This document shows positions 1 to 8,400 of a stretch of 64,000 nt of DNA, in pieces. Origin of the DNA: Burkholderia ubonensis subsp. mesacidophila (GTDB taxonomy: Bacteria > Pseudomonadota > Gammaproteobacteria > Burkholderiales > Burkholderiaceae); NCBI RefSeq assembly GCF_002097715.1, contig NZ_CP020738.1, positions 1,550,001 through 1,614,000 of the forward strand, given 5' to 3'. The position numbers and the translations under genes were made by a program. The notes beneath the pieces are model-generated. The model saw only the letters and a program-made list of their open reading frames with translations, searched no databases and was not told the origin of the DNA. Positions within the stretch are counted from its first letter, which is position 1, and the number at the start of each line of letters is the position of its first letter.

Positions 1-783
1 CGGCGGCAGCGACCCCTGCGTCTGCGCGAGCAGCGTGCGCTGCGCGTGCACGTCCGCGAGCGGCACGCCGCCAGCCGCATGGCGCGCTTCGACGATGCGC
101 AACTGGCGCGCCTGCGCGTCGACGAGCCGGCGGGTCAGCGCGATCTGCTGCGCGAGCGATGCGCGTCGGATCACCGTCGCGACGACGTTGCCCGCGAGCG
201 TCAGCCGCGCCGCATCGAGCTCGTAGGACTGGTAGTCGACCTGCGCGCGCAGCGCCTCGAGCGCACGCCGGTTGCCGCCGAACACGTCGAGCACGTACGA
301 CACGCTGACCGACGCGTTGTACAGCGTGAACGGCCCCGGCGGCGGCACGCTGCCTGGTAGCCCGAACGCCGCGATGTCGACTTGCTCGCGCGTGCCGGAC
401 AGCTTCGCGTCGACGCTCGGCAGCAGCGTCGCGCCGGCTTCGGCGACGTAGTTTCGGCGCGCCTCGTCGAGTCGCGCGCGTGCTTCGTCGAGCGTCGGGC
501 TGTGCCGCAGCGCGTCGTCGACGAGCCGGTTCAACGGTGCGGAGCCGAACTGCGTCCACCACTGCGGCGGCGCGTGCGCGGCCGTCGAGAAAGTTTGCGC
601 GTTACCCGCCGCGCCGCTTGCGGAAACCGTCGTCGCGGGTGCCTCGCCGCGCGTGTAGCGCTGTGTCGGCGGCGCGGCCGGCGGGCTGAAGTCAGGCCCG
701 ACTGCGCATCCGGCGATCAGCAAGACGGCGGCAGCGGCGACGCCGCATGCGGCAGGGCGGGCGCGGCGCGGGGCGGGCGGCAT
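1..783 (-). CDS. NodT-type outer-membrane efflux lipoprotein (partial, 3' end beyond left edge)
   Basis: Reading leftward from an ATG at 783 there is an open frame with no stop to base 1, so about 261 N-terminal residues are present. It begins with an Arg-rich n-region, a hydrophobic stretch and a lipobox (LIAGC) followed by AVGPDF, the typical start of NodT-family outer-membrane factors, so the protein should be lipidated and form the TolC-like exit duct. Shortly after come the PPQWW and TQFG motifs of the first helices. It starts 11 bp after the permease stop and is the last visible gene of the TetR-HlyD-ABC unit, which suggests it supplies the outer-membrane channel for that ABC exporter. 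The substrate is unknown. Confidence 0.88.
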   Translation of the reverse strand, partial: MPPAPRRARPAACGVAAAAVLLIAGCAVGPDFSPPAAPPTQRYTRGEAPATTVSASGAAGNAQTFSTAAHAPPQWWTQFGSAPLNRLVDDALRHSPTLDEARARLDEARRNYVAEAGATLLPSVDAKLSGTREQVDIAAFGLPGSVPPPGPFTLYNASVSVSYVLDVFGGNRRALEALRAQVDYQSYELDAARLTLAGNVVATVIRRASLAQQIALTRRLVDAQARQLRIVEARHAAGGVPLADVHAQRTLLAQTQGSLPP

Positions 784-793
784 CGTCGGGTCC

Positions 794-1948
794 CTAGTCG
801 AGCGTGCGCCGGTAGAAGCGCAGCGCGATGGCCATCACGACCACGGTGAACACGGCGACGGGCCACACCGACGGCCACAGGTCGGCCCAGCCGTTGCCCT
901 TGAGCAGGATGCCGCGCACGAGGCGGTTGAAATAGGTGAGCGGCAGCAGGTTGCCGATGAACTGCGCCCACTTCGGCATCCCGGCGAACGGGAACATGAA
1001 GCCGGACAGCAGGATGTTCGGCAGGAAGTAGAACACGGCAAGCTGCATCGACTGCAGCTGGTTCTGCGCGAGCGACGACAGCGTGATGCCGACGGTCAGG
1101 TTCGCGGCGATGAACAGCAGCGCGGACAGGTAGATCGCGAACACGCCGCCGACGAACGGCACGTCGAACACGAAGCGGGCGGCCGCGAGGATGATCGACA
1201 CCTGGATCAGCCCGATGAACACGTAGGGCACGATCTTGCCGGTCATCACCTCGAGCGGCAGCACGGGCGTCGCGAGCAGGTTCTCCATCGTGCCGCGCTC
1301 GCGCTCGCGCGTGATCGCGAGGCCGGTCATCATCACCATCGTCATCGTCAGGATCACGCCCATCAGGCCCGGCACGACGTTGTACTGCGTGATCCCTTCC
1401 GGGTTGTACAGGCGGTGCAGCACGACGTCGAACGCGGCCGGGCGGCCGTTCAGGCGCGTGAGCGGGCCGGTGAGGTCCTTGTCGGCGACCGGCTGCACGA
1501 GGCCCGGCAGCGCGCCGATCGCGGACGCGGTCGCGACCGGGTCGGTCGCGTCGGCTTCGACCAGCAGCGCGGGCCGCTCGCCGCGCAGCAGCCGCCGCGA
1601 GAAATCGGCCGGCACCGTCAGCACGAACTGCACGTCGCCGCGCGCGAGCGCATGCCGGCCGGCTGCTTCGTCGGGCAGCGTCTCGACGATGTCGAAGTAC
1701 GCGGAATTGCGCATCGCCGCGATGAAGCTGCGCGAGAACGGGCTCGCGTCGGCGACGATCACCGCGGTCGGCAGGTGCTTCGGGTCCGTGTTGATCGCGA
1801 AGCCGAACAGCGTGAGCTGGATGATCGGCACGCCGACGATCATCGCGAACGTCACGCGGTCGCGGCGCAGCTGCAGGAATTCCTTCAGCACGATGCTCCA
1901 CCAGCGCGCGATCGAGAACGACCAGCGAAACCGCGACGGTGTGCTCAT
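794..1948 (-). CDS. ABC-2 type exporter permease (YbhS/YbhR-like)
   Basis: A 384-residue integral membrane protein of the ABC-2 transporter family. It has a cytoplasmic N-terminus ending in KEFLQLRRDR, a first transmembrane segment near residues 35-55 (IVGVPIIQLTLFGFAIN), a large periplasmic loop of about 130 residues, and five clustered C-terminal transmembrane segments. The conserved RERERGTMENLLATP cytoplasmic segment is present. Its ATG overlaps the ATPase stop by 4 bp, implying translational coupling. E. coli ybhGFSR has two permease genes, whereas here only one is seen, so the transporter would be a homodimer or borrow a partner. Confidence 0.93.
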   Translation of the reverse strand: MSTPSRFRWSFSIARWWSIVLKEFLQLRRDRVTFAMIVGVPIIQLTLFGFAINTDPKHLPTAVIVADASPFSRSFIAAMRNSAYFDIVETLPDEAAGRHALARGDVQFVLTVPADFSRRLLRGERPALLVEADATDPVATASAIGALPGLVQPVADKDLTGPLTRLNGRPAAFDVVLHRLYNPEGITQYNVVPGLMGVILTMTMVMMTGLAITRERERGTMENLLATPVLPLEVMTGKIVPYVFIGLIQVSIILAAARFVFDVPFVGGVFAIYLSALLFIAANLTVGITLSSLAQNQLQSMQLAVFYFLPNILLSGFMFPFAGMPKWAQFIGNLLPLTYFNRLVRGILLKGNGWADLWPSVWPVAVFTVVVMAIALRFYRRTLD

Positions 1949-2892
1949 CGCGCGGCTCCGTCGGCGTGGTCGGGCGTGCGGCTCATCAGGTAGATGAACA
2001 CGTCCTCGAGGCCGGTGTCGATCGGCTGGACCTGCAGCGACGCGTCGGTCGCGACCTGCTCGACGGTCGCTTCGAGCGCGCGGCGGTCGCGGCCGCTCAC
2101 GTGCAGCGCGGCGCCGAACACGACCGTCTGGTCGACGCCCGGCATCGCGCGCAGCCGCGCGGACAGCTCCGTCAGGCGCTCGCCGCCGATCGCCCAGGTC
2201 GCGAGCCCCTGCGACGCGACGATCTCCGCCGACGTGCCTTGCGCGAGCAGCTCGCCGTACGCGATGTACGCGAGCTTGTGGCAGCGCTCGGCCTCATCCA
2301 TGTAGTGCGTGCTGACGAGCACCGAGATGCCCTGCGCGGCGAGCCGGTGCAGCTCCTCCCAGAAGTCGCGGCGCGCGGCTGGATCGACGCCGGCGGTCGG
2401 CTCGTCGAGCAGCAGCAGCTCGGGGCCGTGCAGCATGCACGCGGCGAGCGCGAGCCGCTGCTTCCAGCCGCCGGACAGCGCGCCGGTCAGCTGGTTCGCG
2501 CGGCTCGCGAGGCCGAGCGTGTCGAGCGCGCGTTCGACGGCCGCCTTGCGGTCCGGCATCCGGTACACGCGCGCGACGAAGTCGAGGTTCTCGCGGATCG
2601 ACAGGTCTTCCCAATACGAAAATCGCTGCGTCATGTAGCCGACGCTGCGCTTGATCTGCGCGCTCTCGCGCACGATGTCGTAGCCGAGGCAGGTGCCGCT
2701 GCCCGAGTCGGGCGTGAGCAGGCCGCACATCATCCGGATCGACGTCGTCTTGCCGCTGCCGTTCGGGCCGAGGAAGCCGAAGATCTCGCCGCGCGCGACG
2801 CGCAGCGACACGTCCTTCACGACGTGCTTGTCGCCGAAATGCTTGTTCAGCCGGTCGACGTCGATCGCGTACGGGACGCTCGGCGCGCTCAT
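1945..2892 (-). CDS. ABC exporter ATP-binding protein
   Basis: A 315-residue single nucleotide-binding domain. Walker A (GPNGSGKTT) is at about residues 42-50, the ABC signature (LSGGW) at 139-143, and Walker B (LLLLDEPTAGVD) near 159-170, followed by the switch histidine in STHYMDEAE. The C-terminal ~80 residues form the extra domain typical of drug/YbhF-type exporters. The start chosen is the ATG at 2892, which overlaps the end of the adaptor gene by 4 bp; a longer in-frame opening upstream is read antisense through the adaptor gene. Together with the adjacent permease, HlyD adaptor and NodT channel it energises a tripartite efflux system. Confidence 0.94.
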   Translation of the reverse strand: MSAPSVPYAIDVDRLNKHFGDKHVVKDVSLRVARGEIFGFLGPNGSGKTTSIRMMCGLLTPDSGSGTCLGYDIVRESAQIKRSVGYMTQRFSYWEDLSIRENLDFVARVYRMPDRKAAVERALDTLGLASRANQLTGALSGGWKQRLALAACMLHGPELLLLDEPTAGVDPAARRDFWEELHRLAAQGISVLVSTHYMDEAERCHKLAYIAYGELLAQGTSAEIVASQGLATWAIGGERLTELSARLRAMPGVDQTVVFGAALHVSGRDRRALEATVEQVATDASLQVQPIDTGLEDVFIYLMSRTPDHADGAAR

Positions 2893-3854
2893 GGAATCCT
2901 CACGGCGACCGGCTGGCCCGGGTGCAGCTTCGGCGCATCGGCGACGGCCGGCCGGGCTTCGATCATGAACACGAGCTTCGTGCGGCTTTCGTTGCTGTAG
3001 ATGACGGGCGGCGTGTACTCGGCCTGGCTCGACACGTAGGTGATGCGCGCGGGCACGTCGGCCGCGCAGCCGTCGCAGTGGATCGCGACCGCGCGGCCGG
3101 GCGCGAGCGACGCGACGACGCTCTCGGGCACGAAGAAGCGCACCTTGACGTTCTGCGGCGGCAGCATCTGCACGACCGGACTGCCGGCCTGCACCCATTC
3201 GCCGAGCCGGTACAGCGTGTCGTAGATGCGCCCGGCCGCCGGCGCGGCAACGCGCTTCTGGTCGAGCTTCCATTGCGCAACGGCTACGGCCGCTTGCGCC
3301 GCGTCGACCTGCGCGGCCTGCGCGGCGATCTGCTGCGAACGGCCGGGCAGGCGCGCGACGTCGACCTGGCTCTGCAACTCGCGCACCTGGGCGGCGCTCG
3401 TGCGCGCCGCCGTGCGCGAGTCGTCGAGCTGCTGCGCCGAAATGCCGCCGGCCCGGTATTGCCGTTCGTCGCGCGCGAGCTGGTCGGCGGCCTTGCCTGC
3501 CTGCGCGACGGCCTGCGCCAGCTGCGCTTTCGTGACGTTCACTTCCGGCGGGCGCTTGCCGGTCCGCAGGTCGGCCAGCTGCGCCTGCGCGGCTGACAGC
3601 TGGTGCTGCGCCTGCTGCAGCGTCGCCGTTTCGTTGACCGCTTCGAGCGCGAACGCGGGCGCGTTCGCGGCGACGCTCTGGCCGCGCTGCACGGCCAGTT
3701 GTGTCAGCGTGCCCGATTGCGACGACGACAGATAGACGAATTCGCCTTCGACGTAGCCCTGGTAAGTCGCGCGCACGTCGGCGCGCTGCCCGCAGCCGGC
3801 GGCCAGCGCGACGCCGGCGGCCAGTACGAGCGACGTGGCGCGCAGCGCGTTCAC
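2889..3854 (-). CDS. HlyD-family periplasmic adaptor lipoprotein of the ABC exporter
   Basis: A 321-residue membrane-fusion protein. The start is taken as GTG at 3854 because it overlaps the TetR stop in a GTGA arrangement and gives a good lipoprotein signal (lipobox LAAGC near residues 17-21). After a first beta/lipoyl half (GTLTQLAVQRGQSV) comes a long alpha-helical hairpin rich in Gln/Ala/Asp (about residues 70-180), then the second lipoyl half (VAAPAAGRIYDTLYRLGEWV) and a beta-barrel. This is the architecture of YbhG/HlyD adaptors, which bridge an inner-membrane ABC transporter and the outer-membrane factor. It is translationally coupled on both sides. Confidence 0.92.
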   Translation of the reverse strand: MNALRATSLVLAAGVALAAGCGQRADVRATYQGYVEGEFVYLSSSQSGTLTQLAVQRGQSVAANAPAFALEAVNETATLQQAQHQLSAAQAQLADLRTGKRPPEVNVTKAQLAQAVAQAGKAADQLARDERQYRAGGISAQQLDDSRTAARTSAAQVRELQSQVDVARLPGRSQQIAAQAAQVDAAQAAVAVAQWKLDQKRVAAPAAGRIYDTLYRLGEWVQAGSPVVQMLPPQNVKVRFFVPESVVASLAPGRAVAIHCDGCAADVPARITYVSSQAEYTPPVIYSNESRTKLVFMIEARPAVADAPKLHPGQPVAVRIP

Positions 3855-4525
3855 GATCGGCTCCCGGAGCCGGTCGGCGGCTGCATGCCGAACCCGAGCA
3901 GCGCGCCGACGTGCCGCTGCAGCACGCCGCGATCGATCGGCGGCAGCCCGCGCGCGCTTTGCCACAGCTTCGCGGTCGCGAGCGGCAGCATCACGAGCGC
4001 GATGATCGACTGGAACAGGAGCGCGGGTTCGAGCGCGGGGTTCACGACGCCAGTCTGCTGCGCGCGCCGGATGCGTTCGGCGAAGCGGCCGATGTGTTCG
4101 AGCGGGATGCGCTTGACCATCCGCTCGCGCAACTGGCCGCCTTCGTTGACGATCTCGCGCAGCCACAGCGACGGCAGCCACGGCATCCGCGCGGTGACGT
4201 CGAAGAAGCGGTCGACGAGCTCCGCGACGAGCGCGAATGGATCGCTTTCGACCTGCGGCTCGGTCGGCCGCCAGACGAACGCGATGACCTGCGCGAGGCG
4301 CTCCTCGACGATCGCGTCGAGCAGCTGCTCGCGGTTCGTGAAGTAGTAGTGGACCATCGCCGACGTGACGCCGGCGGCCGCCGCGATCTGCGCGACCGTC
4401 GTCGCCGCGATGCCACGCTCGGCGAACAGGCTCGTCGCGACGTCGAGCATGTGGTTGCGCAGGTCGAAGTCGTCCACCGACGGGCGGCGCCCGCGCGGCT
4501 TGGCGGCAGCGGATTTCGGGTTCAT
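3851..4525 (-). CDS. TetR/AcrR-family regulator of the ABC efflux operon (CecR-like)
   Basis: A 224-residue regulator. The N-terminal helix-turn-helix is typical of TetR proteins: a basic leader (KPRGRRP), then LFAERGIAATTVAQIA, AAAGVTSAMVHYYFTNREQLL (about residues 25-65). The C-terminal ligand domain resembles CecR/YbiH. The ATG at 4525 is preferred to a start 12 codons upstream because the extra residues fall in the AT-rich putative operator. It is the first gene of the unit TetR-HlyD-ATPase-permease-NodT, the same order as E. coli cecR-ybhGFSR, so it probably represses its own operon and responds to an effluxed compound. Confidence 0.92.
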   Translation of the reverse strand: MNPKSAAAKPRGRRPSVDDFDLRNHMLDVATSLFAERGIAATTVAQIAAAAGVTSAMVHYYFTNREQLLDAIVEERLAQVIAFVWRPTEPQVESDPFALVAELVDRFFDVTARMPWLPSLWLREIVNEGGQLRERMVKRIPLEHIGRFAERIRRAQQTGVVNPALEPALLFQSIIALVMLPLATAKLWQSARGLPPIDRGVLQRHVGALLGFGMQPPTGSGSRS

Positions 4526-4535
4526 GCAGACGACG

Positions 4536-4562
4536 CTAATTGACGGGTTAGTTAATTTCAAG
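4536..4562 (-). promoter_or_regulatory. Candidate promoter/operator of the TetR-efflux operon
   Basis: Just upstream of the TetR start is an AT-rich block in otherwise very GC-rich DNA. On the minus strand it reads TTAACTAACCCGTCAATTAG, an imperfect dyad of the kind bound by TetR-family repressors. The position fits autoregulation, but symmetry is weak and there is no comparative evidence in the window. Confidence 0.3.
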
Positions 4563-4709
4563 GAAGGGTTTTCGACGAAGTTGACGGTCGTCAGGCGGAG
4601 CGTGAGGCGGGGCGCGGGTGTGCGGGGTGGGGGCGGGACGGCGCGGCGGAGGGCGGCGTGGTTATGAAGGGAGCGGCTACAGAAACGTGGCGGTTCCGGT
4701 TCCGGCGGG

Positions 4710-4985
4710 TCAGCGACATCCGTTGACGATCCAGTCGCTGAACGTCATTGGCGCGGCTCCGTGCAGCACGGGCTGCGACGGCATGGCGTCGATCGACTGT
4801 CTGCCGAACCGCCAGCTGGCGCTTCCACTCAGATGCAGAAGCAGATAGGAGTAGTCCAGCCCATCGGCGCGGATTTTTTGCGCGGTGCGGGGCATGCCGT
4901 GGGTGACGATGCGGCCGGGATTCTGCAAGCACGCAGTCCGATCGTGAACTGCCCCAGGCGGGTCGCTTCGAAGCGGCAGTAGAAC
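4710..4985 (-). pseudogene. AraC-family regulator remnant (N-terminal sensor part only)
   Basis: Two reading frames on the minus strand together encode pieces of an AraC-type ligand-binding domain. The first, from about 4985, reads YCRFEATRLGQFTIGLRA; the second, in another frame below about 4930, continues NPGRIVTHGM, GLDYSYLLLHLSGSASWRFG and PSQPVLHGAAPM before a stop at 4710. Together they match the order of the AraC-binding-like domain, with a frameshift near 4930. No AraC helix-turn-helix follows. I conclude it is a degraded fragment. The recognition rests on remembered family patterns. Confidence 0.5.
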
Positions 4986-5405
4986 GGTATCGACGACCGC
5001 GATCGTGTGCAGTATTCACGATTGGCATCTTGTCTAAAACCACGTCGAACCTATCCCAATAAAGTCACGCCCTGTTTCGAATTGACATTCTGAAGACATT
5101 ATGAAAATGTTAATTCGGGAGTGTTTTTTTAATATATTCCTTGGCTTGATCGGGGGAAATCGAGACTTCGCTCATCGATTTGATCATCTCTGACAATGCG
5201 CAGTACCTCGCGTCTGCTACGATCGCGTCACGGATAGAGGGGATCAATTGCACGCGGTACGTCTGAAGCGTGCAACCGCGACGTGCATGAGCAAAAATAT
5301 CGTCATCCTAATTCTCATCGCGGTCTAGATTAACGGCGTCCGACCGAGCGGACGTTGAATTCAATTGAAATCTGAAGCAGAGGCGCGACCCGCGTCGGAT
5401 GAATA
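4986..5405. other. Gap upstream of cdiA: AT-rich leader region
   Basis: Apart from the possible small minus-strand frame at 5110-5253 I see no gene here. The stretch around 5070-5150 is clearly AT-rich and contains a TTGACA at 5082-5087, but no convincing -10 element at the right spacing. It presumably carries the promoter and leader of the large exoprotein gene at 5406. Confidence 0.5.
5110..5253 (-). CDS. Possible 47-residue small protein or gene remnant, unknown function
   Basis: A GTG-initiated frame of 48 codons on the minus strand, in the gap upstream of the large cdiA gene. The peptide is amphipathic and ends SISPDQAKEYIKKTLPN. Residue composition looks protein-like (balanced charges, no low-complexity runs). 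The same frame is open 17 codons further upstream to a TAG but without an ATG, so this may be the 3' end of a lost gene. No ribosome-binding site is evident. Codon use is more AT-rich than in neighbouring genes, consistent with acquired DNA. No function can be assigned. Confidence 0.3.
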   Translation of the reverse strand: MQLIPSIRDAIVADARYCALSEMIKSMSEVSISPDQAKEYIKKTLPN

Positions 5406-8400
5406 ATGAACAAGAATCGCTATCGGGTGGTTTTCAATCGCGCGCGTGGCGCGATGATTGTCATTCAGGAAAACAGTAATACTGCGCGTGCGGCCGGAAT
5501 TGCGCGGGGATCGCATGCGTCGCTCGGATCGACAGGATTTCGTGTCGTGTGGCAGCCCATCGCGATGGCCGCTGCATTGCTGTTCGGCGCGCCGCTGCTG
5601 AGTATCGCGCAAATCGTGCCGACGCCGGGCACGAATACGCACCTCATCCAGACGCAAAATGGGCTGCCGCAGGTGAATATCGCTGCGCCTTCGGGGGCTG
5701 GCGTGTCCGTGAATACGTACAACCAGTTCGACGTCCAGAAAAACGGCGCGATTCTGAACAACTCGCCCACGATCGTTCAAACGCAGCAAGCGGGCTACAT
5801 CAACGGCAACCCGAACTTTGGTCCGGGCCAGTCTGCGCGAATCATCGTCAACCAGGTCAACAGCGCGAACCCGTCTCAATTGCGAGGGTATGTCGAGGTC
5901 GCGGGTAGCCGCGCGGAAGTCGTCCTGGCGAATCCGTCCGGCATCGTCGTCGATGGCGGGGGATTCATCAATACAAGCCGCGCCACGTTGACGACGGGCC
6001 AACCGTACTATGGCGCCGATGGGTCGCTCGGAGGGTTCAACGTAACCCGCGGCCTGATTTCCGTGCAAGGGGCGGGCCTCAATGCTGCGAATGTCGATCA
6101 GGTCGACCTGATTTCCCGTGCGGTGCAGGCGAACGCGGCAATATATGCGAAAAACCTGAACGTCGTCGCGGGGGCGAATCAGGTCAATCACGACACGCTG
6201 GCCGCGACGCCGATCGCCGGCGAGGGTGCGGCACCTGCGATTGCGATCGACGTGGCGCAATTGGGCGGTATGTACGCGAATCGCGTCTTTCTCGTAAGCA
6301 ACGAGTTTGGTGTTGGGGTTGCGAACGCAGGAACAATCGCCGCCCAGGCAGGCGATCTGACGCTGCAATCGAATGGCCAACTCGTACTCACGGGCAAGAC
6401 GACGGCGAGCGGTAATTTCACCGCAACCGCGAACAGTATTCAAAATTCCGGCACGACGTATGCACAACAGAACGTCAATGTATCGACGGGCGGCGCGTTG
6501 TCGAACAGTGGCACGCTTGCGGCGCAGCAAAATACAACGATCAACGCGGGCAGTATCAATTCGACGGGAACGCTCAGCGCAGGCGTCAATAACGACGGTT
6601 CTGTCGGAAAGGGCGGCGACCTGAATTTGTCGAGCACGGGCCAGCTGACGGCGACCGGTCGGAACGTCGCAGGCGGTAACGCGTCGATTTCTGGTGGCGC
6701 TGTCAATCTTTCCGGCAGTCAAACGGCTGCGAACGGCAATCTCTCGCTGAAGGCGAATGCGGGCGACCTGAACCTTTCCAATGCGACGACGAGCGCAGAG
6801 GGTGCGATCAATGCCAATGCGGCGGGTGCGTTGATCAATGATCACGGAAGCCTGTCAAGCGGCAGTCATGCAACGCTCGCTGCGGGCAGCATTTCGAACC
6901 AAGGCGGCAAGGTATCGACGCAAGGTCCGCTGACTGTGCAGTCGTCCGGCCAATTCGCCAATCAGGGCGGTACGCTTGTATCGGAAAGTTCGATGCAGGT
7001 GCACGGCGGCGCGCTCGCGAATAACCGAGGGACGATACAAAGCGCAGCCGGAATGATTATTTCCGGAACGTCGTTGGACAATTCGGCGGGGCGAGTCACG
7101 TCATTGAACAGCGACGGCCTGTCGATCACAACGACCGGGCAACTGATCAACGCGAGCGGTACGACCTCAACCGGTGCGCAAGGCGGTGTGATCGGCAGTA
7201 ACGGTGGCGTCAATGTACAAGGCGGCACCATCGTCAATCAAGGCGTAATCACGGCCAATACGGGCCTGCACGTGATCGGACAATCCGTTGACAACTCGGG
7301 CGGCTCGCTGAAGGCAGCACAGTCCGTGACAGTCGATGCGGGCGCGCGTTTGTCGAACGCGAACGGTACGATCGTTGGTCAGTCGGCGACCGTGAACGGC
7401 ACCACGATCGACAACAGCGGCGGCACGGTACAGGCGACGCAGGTTGCGTTGAATGGTACCGATCTTGTCAATCACAGCGGCGTTATTACGCAGACCGGAA
7501 CCGGTCCGATCGCGGTTAATGTCTCCGGTACGCTCGATAATTCGCAAGGCGGCACGCTGCAGACCAACAGCACGGACTTGACGCTCGCATCGGCTACGTT
7601 GCTGAACGACGGCGGCACGATCACACATGGCGGATCAGGCACGCTGATGGTGAAGCCGGGCAACGGCACAGGTGCTTTCAGCAATGTCGGTGGCTCCGTA
7701 GTTACCAATGGGCAGGCCGCGATTCAGGCGGGTTCATGGAACAACGCGCAAGGGACTTTCGCGGCGCGTCACGGCATTGTCGCGAACATCGCGGGCAATC
7801 TGGCGAACTCGCAAGGCTTGATTCGCTCGCAAGCGGGTATGTCGTTGACGAGCGGCGGCACGCTGGACAACCAGAACGGGAAAATTGCAGCGGGCACCGA
7901 TGCTCGTCCGGATACGAGCACGCTGAGTGTACAAGCAGCAACGATTCAGAATTCGGGCGGGCTGATTGCGGATTTGGGTACCGGCGCGACATCGGTACAA
8001 GGCGGTAGTCAACTGCTCAACAGCGCAGGCACGATCACTGGTAACGGTGACGTGACCGCGCAGGCTTCTTCGATCGCCAATACGAACGGCGCGCAACTGA
8101 GCGGCGCGAACGTTCAGGTGCGTAGCGACACGCTCGACAATAGCGGCGGCAAAATCGGTAACGTTGCCGATGGTAATGTCGATATCGGGACGACCGGCGC
8201 GATTACGAACACGAACGGGAAAATCGGTGCGACGCGCGATCTGACGGTATCGGCTAACACGCTGCTTGGTGGCGGCACGTACAGTGCGGCCCATGATGCG
8301 TCGTTGAATTTGCAGGGCGATTTCGCTAGCACGGCGGCCTATCAGTTCAGCGCCGGTCATGATCTTGCCTTCACGTTGCCCGGTACGTTTGCCAACAGCT

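Noticed and set aside
5082..5110. TTGACA as -35 of a cdiA promoter
   Set aside because: No acceptable -10 hexamer lies 16-18 bp downstream and the site is about 300 bp from the start codon.
5361..6845. 494-residue minus-strand frame antisense to cdiA
   Set aside because: It mirrors the cdiA codon pattern, has Arg/Ala/Val-biased composition and no domain pattern; cdiA in the other strand has a clear TPS domain.
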